A DNA stretch of 64,000 nucleotides, taken from assembly GCA_009695065.1 (NCBI GenBank), contig SIBR01000011.1:25485-89484 (forward strand), given 5' to 3'. Position numbers and translations under genes: made by a program. The notes below the pieces were generated by a model. That model ran no database searches, was not told where the DNA came from, and saw only the letters and a list, made by a program, of their open reading frames with translations. Source of the stretch: Opitutus sp. (lineage in GTDB: Bacteria; Verrucomicrobiota; Verrucomicrobiae; Opitutales; Opitutaceae). This document shows, one piece after another, positions 36,020-45,313 of this stretch (position 1 is its first letter; every line of letters begins with the position of its first letter).

Positions 36020-36668
36020 GGTAAGGGCTGGAAGCTGTCTTCGAGCAGAACAGGCGGCTCGCGTGCAGGCGATAGTGTTATAAGGGACCCCCGAAGACCT
36101 GATCTTTCGTCCCGCTCCGAATGAGGGACCATTCGTCGGTGACATTGGCGACGTTGCGTTCGACGCCAAGCGGCCGAAAACTCTCGCCGAGCCGCATGAA
36201 AAGTTCCGATGAGCGGCGTCACCTCCACGCTCGACATACCGGGGTGAAAATCCCGCTACTCGTGAAGATGACAACGGCGCTGTTTCCTGGAAGTTGAGTG
36301 CTGGGCGGTCGATCTTCCGAGCTGAGGCGCGCGTGATCACACCCGAAATGAGATTCACCTCTTAGTTTGGCTCTCAACTCTCAACCCTGAACTCTCAACT
36401 AAATTATTCCGTCTAAGCCGTATCCATGCAGTCGAAAGACGTTCCAGGAGTGCCCGGACAGCCCTACACTCTATTGCGTCGTTACGGCTTAGCCGTAACA
36501 ATTCAGTCGGAGGGCGTTTTCTCTCCGAAAACGAAGGCACTGAAAGGTGGACGGCGACCTCCGGGCGCCGTCTCGGAAGGTGCGCTCGAAGAACGCGCCC
36601 GGAGGTCGCGTTCCACCCCAAGCCAACTGCATCGTTACAGCTTAGCTCTCTGCAAAACCCCGACTCGC
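36020..36668. other. Intergenic region with inverted repeats
   Basis: No gene supported. A palindrome GTTACGGCTTAGCCGTAAC lies near 36480, with a degenerate relative (GTTACAGCTTAGC) near 36634. A pair of 23-bp arms at 36546-36568 and 36595-36617 (GGTGGACGGCGACCTCCGGG type, two mismatches) forms a large hairpin. These look like further families of dispersed palindromes. Confidence 0.6.
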
Positions 36669-38186
36669 TCACAGTTGGGCTTCGATCAACCGAGGCCCCT
36701 TCGTCGTCAGCGCGCGGCTGAACAGTGCGGCGAATTCCACGACCGTGGTCGCGCGGGCGGCCTCGACACCGAGACCGCGCGCGAGACTGACCCAGTCCAG
36801 TGCCGGACGGCTGATGTCGATCATCTGATCGGCCTTCGGGCCGATGGGGCCCGCGCCCGTGCGCTTCATCTCCACTTCGAGAATCCGATAGCGGCGGTTG
36901 GCAAAAATCACCGTCACCACATCGAGGTTCTCGCGGGCCATGGTCCAAAGGGCCTGGAGGGAATACATCGCGCTGCCGTCCGCTTCGAGGGCGACGACTT
37001 TTCGCTGCGGACACGCGAGGGCCGCGCCCACCGCGACGGGCAGACCCTGGCCGATGGAACCGCCCGTGACCGGGAGGAGATCATGGAACGCGGCGCCGGT
37101 GAGCGCGCTGTTCACGGGTTCGCCGGAGGAAACCATCTCGTCGCTGATGATCGCATCGGCGGGCAGCAGGGTGGCGAGCACAGCCCCGAGCGATTCCGGC
37201 GTGAGCGGTCCATCCGGCGGCATCGTGGTAGGCGCAGCCGGTGTAGGGAGAACTGATTTTCCACCGAGCGACTCGAGGGCGGCCACGCCGTCCTCGTGAT
37301 GAGCGGCGAGGACGTGGAGCCGGCACGACGATGGCGCGAGCGTACTGGGGCGTCCGGGATAGCCGAAAAAGGAAACGGGCGCCTCGGCTTCGACGAGAAT
37401 GAGGTGCTGCAGGCCCTGCAGCATCGCCTCCGCTGGTTCCGGGAAGTAAGCGACGCGCCGGGCGAAAGCCCAGTCCCGGCCGCGCGGCACCCGGCCGTTA
37501 TAGCGGTTGAGAAAAACCGGCAGGCCGGTGCGGGCGGCCGCCACGATGCCGGCGCGACTCGCGGCCGAGCCACCGAGAAAAAATGCGGCGCGCCCACCCG
37601 AGGCGACGACGGCGGCCACCGCGCGGAGATTCGACTCCGCCGGCCGGGCACGGCTCTCGACCGCGGCGGCGGAGCCGGGCTCGCCGGCCTCGCTCCACGA
37701 GTGGTCGGCCGGAATGATGAGCGATGCGACCTGGCCGGGCGGACGCCGGGCCTCGCGCACGGCCTCGGTCGAGGCGGCGCCCATATTTCCGGCCTGATCA
37801 AGCGTGCGGACCCAGCCCGAGACCGGGTGGGCAAACGCCGCCACGTCGGCGGTGAGCGGCGCATCGTAACGCAGGTGCGCGGTGGAGTGTTCGCCCACGA
37901 TGTTCACGACCGGGGAGCGCGCCTTCCGCGCGTTGTGAAAATTGGAGAGACCGTTGGCGAGCCCCGGGCCGAGGTGTAGCAGCGTGGCGGCGGGACGGCC
38001 GGTCATGCGGGCGTAACCGTCGGCTGCGCCCGCGCACACGGTCTCATGCAGGCAGAGCACACCGCGCATCTGTGGCACGCGGTCGAGGGCCGCGACGAAC
38101 TGCATCTCGCTCGTGCCAGGATTCATGAAGCAAACGTCGATACCGTTGGCTACGAGTGTTCGGAGAAGTGATTCGGCGCCATTCAT
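36669..38186 (-). CDS. Thiamine-diphosphate-dependent enzyme (acetolactate synthase/benzoylformate decarboxylase-like)
   Basis: A 505-residue enzyme of the ThDP decarboxylase superfamily. MNGAESLLRTLVANGIDVCFMNPGTSEM is the N-terminal PYR-domain start, and LHETVCAGAADGYARMTGRPAA carries the catalytic Glu. GGSIGQGLPVAVGAALA and LEADGSAMYSLQALWTMARENLDVVTVIFANR form the ThDP/magnesium motif (normally GDG...N; ADG...N here). The family is usually annotated acetolactate synthase large subunit, but no small subunit or ilv genes are adjacent, so a benzoylformate- or oxalyl-type decarboxylase is as likely. Confidence 0.83.
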   Translation of the reverse strand: MNGAESLLRTLVANGIDVCFMNPGTSEMQFVAALDRVPQMRGVLCLHETVCAGAADGYARMTGRPAATLLHLGPGLANGLSNFHNARKARSPVVNIVGEHSTAHLRYDAPLTADVAAFAHPVSGWVRTLDQAGNMGAASTEAVREARRPPGQVASLIIPADHSWSEAGEPGSAAAVESRARPAESNLRAVAAVVASGGRAAFFLGGSAASRAGIVAAARTGLPVFLNRYNGRVPRGRDWAFARRVAYFPEPAEAMLQGLQHLILVEAEAPVSFFGYPGRPSTLAPSSCRLHVLAAHHEDGVAALESLGGKSVLPTPAAPTTMPPDGPLTPESLGAVLATLLPADAIISDEMVSSGEPVNSALTGAAFHDLLPVTGGSIGQGLPVAVGAALACPQRKVVALEADGSAMYSLQALWTMARENLDVVTVIFANRRYRILEVEMKRTGAGPIGPKADQMIDISRPALDWVSLARGLGVEAARATTVVEFAALFSRALTTKGPRLIEAQL

Positions 38187-38636
38187 CGGAGGAGCCCATT
38201 GTCAGACCTCCGGCCGCTCGCGGTCAACCAGGGACAAGAAACTCACTAGTCGGCGGCGGGGCCCAGCGCTGCTCACGTCGCAAAATATCATGAGCATCAG
38301 TCTGAGCCCGCTCTGGCTCCTCCGCCGTGTAGCCGCTCCGCGGCAGACTGGGTGAAAAGTTCTGTCATTCTGAGCGAAGCGAAGTTACCGAGCGAAGCGA
38401 CAGGGCTCTAATCCACGCGTGAGTCTCCCTCGACGGCATGATTCTTCGCTTCGCTTAGAATGACAAAATGAGTTTTTTCGAGTTTTCACCCGGCCTGGCC
38501 AGAAGCGGGAAGGGAACGGGATTTCACCGACCACCGGCCGATGCACCCGCGCCGCCCCCAGCGGGAACAATGAACTCGCCAGCGGAGCGGCTCTTTTGGA
38601 GTGTAGGGCACTCCCCCATCTGTGTCCGGTAAGGCA
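38187..38636. other. Intergenic region with MITE-like element
   Basis: Holds the MITE-like element at 38344-38498 and, to its right, the sequence downstream of the broken transposase. No gene supported. Confidence 0.55.
38344..38498. mobile_element. MITE-like element, 155 bp
   Basis: Ends CAGACTGGGTGAAAA and TTTTCACCCGGCCTGG are imperfect terminal inverted repeats. The inside contains GTCATTCTGAGCGAAGCG and its partner CGCTTAGAATGACAAAATGA, so most of the element can fold back on itself. Related copies lie at 42929-43008 and 56366-56510. Confidence 0.75.
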
Positions 38637-39890
38637 CTACAGGCAAGCGTCCAATCTTCGCTGGAAGAGCGGAAGAGCGGCCCGCCAAGGGGTTTCGAGT
38701 TCGAGGCAATGTCTAACCAGCCGGATGAACTGGCAGGTGAGCTGCGTGGCATGGCGCACCAGTTCCTGTGCTGGGACCCGTTGACGCGCGGGAGTTTGCT
38801 TGATCCGCTCCGCGTGGCGCGTTCGATTTTTTGTTCGGAGATCCCCGCAGTATCGAGCGTGCACAGTAGGATGGTCAATAGATTGTGCGTCAATGCGGTC
38901 AGGTGAGCTTGCGTGAGGGCCGCGGTTTCCCCGTTGGCCTTCTGTTGGTGCAGCTTGTTTTTGAAGACATCATAGGTCTTCTCTATTTTCCAGCGCAGGA
39001 AATACAGCAAGGCGATGACGCCGGGTCGCAGGCTCTTCTCAGTGGGCAGAAAGATGAACCGCTCGCCGCTGGCCGGGTCGCGATAGACGATGCGGCGCAG
39101 GTAAGCGTACGTATAACCGGCCATGTCGTCAGCTTCGACGCCGAGGTTGACCGGATCCTGCGGATCGAACGCGTAATGGCTAATCACGGTTGGCTTCATG
39201 TTCTCTTTTTCTCGGGTGATCATGACGGCCTGACCCAGCCGGCGCTGCTCCGACCAGTAGAGCACGTCGATATAGGCGGGGTCGACCACCACGATGGGCA
39301 TCTTCTTGCCACGGTCCTGCCGCAGCCAGCGGGTCCAGTTCTTCCGGAAGATGGGAAAGTCGTGCCGGTGAACGCCGTCGCCCTGAAATGGCACCAGCGC
39401 TCGCATCAGGCCGGAATGCAGGCACAGCCCGTAGAGTTTGGCCGACCGGGACGTATTGATCCTTCGCCGCGCGGGACGCATGGCAGGGGTGCGCGATCTG
39501 GTGGCCGTCGATGGCCCAGACGGCCCGGCCAGCGAGTTCGGGCAGCGCACCCAGCCAGTCTCGGCTCTGGAAGAAGCGGCCGAAGATCTCGTAGGAGCGC
39601 GTCGCCACCTCTGCCACCATGTTGGCCCGCCGCTGCGAGAGCAGCGCATCGAACCAGGTCGCACGGGCGATGGGCTCCCCGCGGTCCTGTTGGGCTTGCA
39701 GGAAATCCCGGCCGGAATCGCACTGGCCCATGACGCGCAGGATGCCCAAGCGCAGAAACCCCTCGTCGCTCAGTTCCGGCGGCTCCCGCCGATTCCGGCA
39801 ATAGTCGCGCCGCAGCCGCAGCGCCGGCCGAGAAACGACTCATCCACCGACAGGTCGGCCAGGGTTTTAACCATGTGCGTATAATATCGA
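38637..39890 (-). pseudogene. Broken DDE-type transposase gene
   Basis: A transposase of the IS4-like DDE type in pieces. The N-terminus MVKTLADLSVDESFLG is followed after a frame change near 39838 by LRRDYCRNRREPPELSDEGFLRLGILRVMGQ and AVWAIDGHQIAHPCHA (first catalytic Asp region). After a change near 39450 comes KLYGLCLHSGLMRALVPFQG, then VVDPAYIDVLYW, and DPASGERFIFLPTEKSLRPGVIALLYFLRWKIEKTYDVFKNKLHQ with the catalytic Glu (YxxRWxIE-type motif). A last change leads to LTCQFIRLVRHCLELETPW at the C-terminus. At least three frameshifts, so inactive. Its terminal repeats were not identified. Confidence 0.8.
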
Positions 39891-40380
39891 TACACGTATC
39901 ACATGGCACGGCAATCGTCTGAATAAACCATCCCTGCGATGCCCTCCGCCGGCCAACCGCGGGCCGAGCCGCAAAAGGATCAAATCGACTACCACCTCCG
40001 GCTCAAAACCCCGCCGCCGCGCAAGGACTCGGCCTGACAGGCCTTGCTGTAAGTTCGGAATTTTTTGCCAGCCTTCCGCCCTTGAACCAGGCACGGCGCC
40101 TTGATCGCGATTGCGGCAGCCATCTGAGCGATCGTTTCTACGCCCACCGGAAGCACGCCTCAGCTATCACCTCATGTCCGTCCGACGTGGGCGCCAGACA
40201 CCGTTCAGAAACGCCGGACCGCGGCGGCCTCGAGCCGGGCGGCCGGGTGCGTGCATCAGTCTTAACTGAATACGCCGGACTGAACAGTCGGGGCAGGCGC
40301 CAACTGGGCTCCGAGCTCGCATTGCAGACTCACCACGTAGATCCCGCGGCGGCGAGACCCGCGCGACGTCAGCTCCTGCC
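39891..40380. other. Intergenic region without recognisable features
   Basis: About 490 bp between the broken transposase and the RraA-like gene. Only short, low-quality frames are visible; no repeat family members or coding similarity were seen. Confidence 0.5.
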
Positions 40381-41154
40381 CTACCGACTGATCCCCTCGC
40401 TCCGCGGCGCAAGCCTCGCACCGTTCTTCGCCCACCAGCGCTCGACCTGCTCTTCGTTCACCGGCGGATAGATGCTGGCGTGACCGGCGACCCACTTTCG
40501 TAGCTTCGCGACGGTGAAGCCGGGGGAGTCGATCACGTCGTAATAGGACTGCTCTTTCCCGGCGCCTTCGGCCGCCTTGCGCAGGACGTCGCGAGCCATC
40601 TCGGCCGGGATGCGGATCGCACCGTTGATGTCCGCAACGACGAGGTCGCCCGTCCGCCACGTCACCTGCCCGACCGTGACCGGAGCGCCGTAGCGGACGA
40701 GATGGAATGGTCCGTGGGCGGGAGCCGCGCCGGTCGACCAGACCGGCAGGCCAACCTTTCGCATGCCATCCAGTTTCTGGATTGCGATGCTGGTCACGAC
40801 ACCCGTGACGCCGAGACGCTGGAGCGTGCGGGCTTGCATCGTCCCAAAGCTGGCGGTCCGACCGGCGCGGGAGTCAGCGTCCATGCTCACGACCACCCGG
40901 GGCGCCGGCTGCGCGGCCAGCCACTCGTAGTAGTCGAGGAAATTGAGGTTCGGCGAGTCCGGGTCGAGCGTGGTCCATTCGCTCGTCACGGCGTAGCCCA
41001 CCGCCGCCCCATGCTCCGGAAAGAAAGATCGGATTTCCGGGCCGGTGTAGTCCTCGCTGATGAACCCCTCCAGCGCGGCCCGGGCGAAGAAGAGCGTGGC
41101 AACGTCAAATCGCCGGTAGGCCTCGAGTTCATGGGATGTCAGCGGGGAGATCAT
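40381..41154 (-). CDS. Divergent RraA-fold family protein
   Basis: A 257-residue protein of the RraA/HMG-aldolase family fold. DVATLFFARAALEGFISE opens the family domain. GYAVTSEW, GTMQARTLQRLGVTGVVTSIAIQKLDGMRKVGLPVWSTG and GDLVVADINGAIRIPAEMARDVLRKA correspond to the conserved core, the last being the family GDLVVAD-DG block. The usual DGxxRD motif that binds metal and substrate is replaced by SIAIQKLD, so aldolase activity is doubtful. Many RraA-like proteins act as pyruvate/oxaloacetate aldolases or as RNase E inhibitors. The role is unknown. Confidence 0.8.
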   Translation of the reverse strand: MISPLTSHELEAYRRFDVATLFFARAALEGFISEDYTGPEIRSFFPEHGAAVGYAVTSEWTTLDPDSPNLNFLDYYEWLAAQPAPRVVVSMDADSRAGRTASFGTMQARTLQRLGVTGVVTSIAIQKLDGMRKVGLPVWSTGAAPAHGPFHLVRYGAPVTVGQVTWRTGDLVVADINGAIRIPAEMARDVLRKAAEGAGKEQSYYDVIDSPGFTVAKLRKWVAGHASIYPPVNEEQVERWWAKNGARLAPRSEGISR

Positions 41155-41695
41155 GGGAACTCCTTCGGTTGGGCGGCGCGGTCAGGCTTTCGGCCTAGAA
41201 ACAGGATTTTCCTGGGATTGGGATGGGAGTAATTCATGGCGGGTGAGCGACGGGGTCGGGCTACTAAGGGCGAGGATCTTTTTTGCCACAGATTCCAAAG
41301 GGCGGCGGAGCCGCAATCAAACTCAAGCCACCAAGTCATTAGCCGCAAAAAAGCGCAAGAGGCACAAAAAAAGGCAAGGGCCGGGATGGAGCAGAATTAT
41401 TCCAGCGTCGTTTTTCAAGCCACCGCGCAAGGCCGCCGTCGGCTTGGTTTGTTTTTTGCGCCTCTTGCGCTTTTTTGCGGCAATCGCCTTGGCTGGGAAT
41501 TCCTCGTGGCACAGATGGGCACAACGACCGGATAATTTTATTGGCGTAATCGGCGTAATTTGTGGCTGCCGGAATGGAAGGCTTGATCGACCGGGATGGC
41601 GAGCCGGAGGAGGCAGCGCCAGGGGGACGCCAAGGGTTTAGCTCTTGGATGCTCCGGGACTCCACTCCAAAAAACGCGCGGCCGCGGGAGCCAGG
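41155..41695. other. Intergenic region with a long inverted repeat
   Basis: No gene supported. Arms at 41342-41370 and 41453-41481 (GCCGCAAAAAAGCGCAAGAG type, nearly perfect over 29 bp) enclose about 80 bp, forming a possible long stem-loop or a small non-autonomous mobile element. Confidence 0.65.
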
Positions 41696-42835
41696 CTACT
41701 TCAACCACGCCAGGTCAATGGAGCACGAGACGCGACGGCCACTGGAGGAAATCAATTCCACGCCGTTCCTGGCCGCCTGGATTCTCGCCACGCGGTCGAA
41801 TCCGGCCGGGATCGCGGCCACGCCCATGATGTAGCTGATCATGGTCGGCCGTTTCGGATGAAGGGCGAGCGCGGTCGGAATGCCTTTCCGGTTGAGTGGG
41901 TTGGGCTTCACCGACTCAGCGAGGCCGCAGTGGAAGTAGGCCGTCACCTCCTCGAGTCCCATCACCGCGGTGTGCCGGCTGCTCCACGGCGGATAATGCC
42001 GGCCGCCGTTCGAGATCCAAAGAATCGTGTGCCGAAGCTGCCGCGGGTCACGCAAGGCGAACCACACATGGCGCTCTTTCGGAAACGTCACGGCGGTCCA
42101 CGCGAAAGGCAGCTTCGGGTCGGCCGTGAGCATCACCAGATCTTCGAAGCCTTTGCGGCCGGGATAGCGGCTGAGGTCGGTGGTGCCTCCGTTCAGCAAA
42201 GGGACACGGGAAAGGGATCGAAAAGACGCGGCCGGCTTGAGGCTTTGGTAGCCGCGCTGGTCCGGGTTTTCAAAGGCGCCGGGGAAAACCTGGGCGCGCA
42301 GGAAGGCACTCGTGCTGATGATGCCGCTGCCGGGAGCCTCGGGAAATTTCAGCATCGCGTGGTGACCGACATTCATCGGACCCGACGACCCGGAAAGAAC
42401 GTGCCGCTGATAGACGGCGGAATGGCCCTTGATCAGCATCACGTACTTGTCGACGCGGCCGCGGCGGATTTTCTGCCCCAGGCTCGCGTGCAGGGTCACG
42501 CGATCGTCCGCCTTTTCCCGCGTCTCCAGCCGCCAGCGGCCGTTGGCCGATTCGCCGTGTACCGGATGCTGTTCGCCCCGCCAGGGCGTCGCATTGCCGC
42601 CGAAAGGCGCGCAGAAAAAATCGCCGCGCAGCACGCGGATGATATCCGGCGTGCCCGGCGCGAGTTTTTCCCCGGCCCAGGGGGCGACGGAAAAGGGGGC
42701 GATGATTTTCCGCCCAACGCGGAATTTCACCGGGCCGAGATGGCCACCCAACTGGGTGAGGTTCACATGGACGTGGCTTGAGCGAAAGGACCAGGAGGGC
42801 TGGCCGTGAATCGCGTGCAGTTTGGGAGCACTCAT
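41696..42835 (-). CDS. Conserved hypothetical protein, possibly beta-sandwich sugar-binding
   Basis: A 379-residue protein, start at ATG of MSAPKLHAIHGQPSW; the upstream frame crosses a MITE-like element and is not coding. No signal peptide. Blocks such as VHVNLTQLGGHLGPVKFRVG, FFCAPFGGNATPWRGEQHPVHGESAN and LWISNGGRHYPPWSSRHTAVMGLEEVTAYFHCG recall the galactose-mutarotase-like fold (His-rich substrate pocket, late Glu), but the resemblance is weak and by eye only. Function unknown. It follows the RraA-like gene in the same direction but across a 540-bp gap with a long inverted repeat. Confidence 0.7.
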   Translation of the reverse strand: MSAPKLHAIHGQPSWSFRSSHVHVNLTQLGGHLGPVKFRVGRKIIAPFSVAPWAGEKLAPGTPDIIRVLRGDFFCAPFGGNATPWRGEQHPVHGESANGRWRLETREKADDRVTLHASLGQKIRRGRVDKYVMLIKGHSAVYQRHVLSGSSGPMNVGHHAMLKFPEAPGSGIISTSAFLRAQVFPGAFENPDQRGYQSLKPAASFRSLSRVPLLNGGTTDLSRYPGRKGFEDLVMLTADPKLPFAWTAVTFPKERHVWFALRDPRQLRHTILWISNGGRHYPPWSSRHTAVMGLEEVTAYFHCGLAESVKPNPLNRKGIPTALALHPKRPTMISYIMGVAAIPAGFDRVARIQAARNGVELISSSGRRVSCSIDLAWLK

Positions 42836-43219
42836 GAGAACATGGTTTTCAACGAACGCCGCGAGGCAAGCGCGCCCCACTGTCGTATGCACATCGCCAC
42901 GTTGCCGATTGCCGGTTCCGCCTCTCGCCAGACTGGGTGAAAAGTCTGTCATCTGAGCGAAGCGAAGAATGACAAAATGAGTACTTTTTCGAGTTTTCAC
43001 ACAGTCTGTCGCGAAGCGGGCCGCAATAGCGGGCGCTCGTGCGTGACCCGCTTCGGGAGAAGCGGGTTGGAATTAAGTGCCACCAACCGCCGGCCGATGC
43101 GACCGAAGCAGGGGCTCCGCCCGTCTTGGCTTTGCATCCGACCCGAAGCACTTTAAGTCTCCGTGCACTTTCTTGCCGCCCGAGGTGGTGGCGCTCCACC
43201 CAGTCCCCCTTTTTTCCCC
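42836..43219. other. Intergenic region with a MITE-like copy and REP-B unit
   Basis: Contains the short MITE-like element at 42929-43008 and a REP-B-type palindrome (CCCGCTTCGGGAGAAGCGGG) near 43050-43069. No gene supported. Confidence 0.6.
42929..43008. mobile_element. MITE-like element, 80 bp short form
   Basis: CAGACTGGGTGAAAA at the left and TTTTCACACAGTCTG at the right are inverted repeats. The inside is a shortened form of the element at 38344-38498 (GTCATCTGAGCGAAGCGAAG, GACAAAATGAGT). Confidence 0.8.
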
Positions 43220-45184
43220 ATGAAACGCCTGCTCCCCATCTTTGCCGCGCTGGCCGTAGCCATTCTCCCCGGTGGGATCGCGACCGCCTCGGCCCAAACG
43301 ACCGTGCCACTAGCGAAACGGCTGCCGCCGGCCGGCCTCGCCATTTCGAAGGCGGAGCGCGACGAACTCACCACGGGCGCGGCGGCGCTGCGGCGGGAAA
43401 TTGACACGCTCACCCGGGATCTCGCGTCGACGCCGACGCTCTTCAGCTACCTGCCCGACATCGAAATCTTTCACAAGGCGGTGGACTGGGCGTTGCGCTA
43501 CGACGAATTCTTTGCCGCCACGGAAGTGACGACGGCGCGCGAGCTGCTTGCCCAGGGCCGGCGGCGCGCGGCCCAGTTGCGCCGGGGCCGGATGCCATGG
43601 CTCGATGTCACGGGCCTCGTCGTCCGCGGGTACCGCTCCAAACTGGATGACTCCATCCAGCCCTACGGCCTCCTCGTGCCGGCAAACTGGAAACGCGACG
43701 AGCCGAGCCGACTGCAGGTGTGGCTGCTGGGCCGCGGCGAAAAACGTTCCGAGCTCGCCTTTCTCGCCGATCGGCTGGCGAAGACGCCGGAACTCACGCC
43801 CAAGGACACGATCATCCTCATCCCCTACGGCCGCTACTGCAACGCAACGAAATTTGCCGGCGAGGTCGATGTCTTCGAAGCGATGGACGCGGTGCGCGGC
43901 CAGACCGTCATCGATCCGCTGCGCACAAGTGTCGCGGGCTTCTCCATGGGCGGCGCGAGCGTGTGGCATCTCGCGACGCATCATGCCGGTCGCTGGAGCT
44001 CCGCCTCGCCGGGCGCGGGATTTGCCGAGACGCCCATCTACACGAAGGCGTTTGCCCCCGGGAAGGAGCCGCCGACCTGGTGGGAGCAGAAATTGTGGGG
44101 CTGGTACGACGCGACGCTCTATGCCGGCAACCTGTTCAACAGCCCCACGATTGCCTACAATGGGGAAATCGATCCGCAGAAGCAGTCGTCCGAGGTCATG
44201 GAAAAGGCCATGGCCACCGAGGGACTGAAACTCGAGCGGCTGATCGGACCGCAGACCGCCCACAAGTATCATCCCACGACCAAAGACCAATTGACGGCCC
44301 GCCTCGAGGCCCTCGCCGACAAGGGAGGCAACCCGCTGCCGCGGGAGGTGCGCGTTTCGACCTACACGCTGCGGTACACCGGCGACACCTGGTTCGACAT
44401 TCGCGGCCTCGAACACCACTGGGCACGGGCCGATGTGCACGCCCGGCTGATCGAGGGCGGCCCGCTCACGATCGAGACCAGGAACGTCACGGCGCTGCAA
44501 GTTCCCCCGTGGGCCAAGCAGGCGGAGATCGACGGCCACAAATTGGCGCTGCCCGCCGGCAATGCCGCGGACACAATCTGGCTCCGGAAGGAAAAAACCG
44601 GCTGGCGCGTGGCCGAACCCTGGACGGGCCTGCACAAGGATCGCGGCCTGACCGGTCCGATCGACGATGCGTTCATGGAGGCGTTTGTCTTCGTCAAACC
44701 GACCGGCCCGGCGCTGAACGAAAAGCTCGGGTCGTGGACCGCCGGCGAACTGGCCCATGCGCAAAAAATGTGGCGCGACATTTTTCGGGGCGACGCCCCG
44801 GTGCAGGATGACACGGCGGTGAACGATGACGACATCGCGAAGCGCAACCTGATTCTGTGGGGCGATCCATCGTCCAACCGCGTGCTGGCGAAAATTCTCG
44901 CGCAGCTGCCGCTGAGCTGGGACGCGCAGCAACTCGTCTTTCGCGGCCAAACGTACGCCGCCGCCGATCACGCGCCGATTCTCATTTTCCCGAACCCGCT
45001 CAACCCGCGGCGCTACGTCGTGCTGAACAGCGGCATCGATTTCCGCGATCACGCCTACGGCACGAACGCGCTGCAGATCGCCAAGCTGCCCGACTACGCC
45101 ATCATCGACTTGCGGGAAGCGCCCGGCCCGCGCTGGCCCGGAAAGATCGTCGATGCGGGATTCTTTGATGAAGAGTGGAAATAG
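43220..45184 (+). CDS. Exported alpha/beta-hydrolase (prolyl oligopeptidase-like)
   Basis: A 654-residue exported protein; signal peptide MKRLLPIFAALAVAILPGGIATASA fixes the start. Residues about 140-390 form an alpha/beta-hydrolase: YGLLVPANWKRDEPSRLQVWLLGRGEK, IILIPYGRYCNATKF, and VAGFSMGGASVWHLATHH, where Ser in GFSMGGAS is the nucleophile elbow. The long C-terminal part (SWTAGELAHAQKMWRDIFRG, NLILWGDPSSNRVL, PRYVVLNSGIDFR-like region) occurs in bacterial peptidase/esterase proteins with a second domain. The substrate (peptide or ester) is unknown. Confidence 0.85.
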   Translation: MKRLLPIFAALAVAILPGGIATASAQTTVPLAKRLPPAGLAISKAERDELTTGAAALRREIDTLTRDLASTPTLFSYLPDIEIFHKAVDWALRYDEFFAATEVTTARELLAQGRRRAAQLRRGRMPWLDVTGLVVRGYRSKLDDSIQPYGLLVPANWKRDEPSRLQVWLLGRGEKRSELAFLADRLAKTPELTPKDTIILIPYGRYCNATKFAGEVDVFEAMDAVRGQTVIDPLRTSVAGFSMGGASVWHLATHHAGRWSSASPGAGFAETPIYTKAFAPGKEPPTWWEQKLWGWYDATLYAGNLFNSPTIAYNGEIDPQKQSSEVMEKAMATEGLKLERLIGPQTAHKYHPTTKDQLTARLEALADKGGNPLPREVRVSTYTLRYTGDTWFDIRGLEHHWARADVHARLIEGGPLTIETRNVTALQVPPWAKQAEIDGHKLALPAGNAADTIWLRKEKTGWRVAEPWTGLHKDRGLTGPIDDAFMEAFVFVKPTGPALNEKLGSWTAGELAHAQKMWRDIFRGDAPVQDDTAVNDDDIAKRNLILWGDPSSNRVLAKILAQLPLSWDAQQLVFRGQTYAAADHAPILIFPNPLNPRRYVVLNSGIDFRDHAYGTNALQIAKLPDYAIIDLREAPGPRWPGKIVDAGFFDEEWK

Positions 45185-45216
45185 CGCTCCCGAATTTCAC
45201 CATCAATTGCTTTGAC

Positions 45217-45291
45217 GTAGCTCTGCCCGAGAGGGCAGGGAAAGTTGATCGATAGAGCGCCAAAAATCCCGCTTCTCTCGAAGCGGGCTGC
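45217..45291. repeat. REP-B palindromic pair
   Basis: GTAGCTCTGCCCGAGAGGGC and, after about 33 bp, CCCGCTTCTCTCGAAGCGGG: the two-stem REP-B layout, between convergent genes, where it may end both transcripts. Confidence 0.8.
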
Positions 45292-45313
45292 CCAGACAAG
45301 CAAAGCACCCCGG

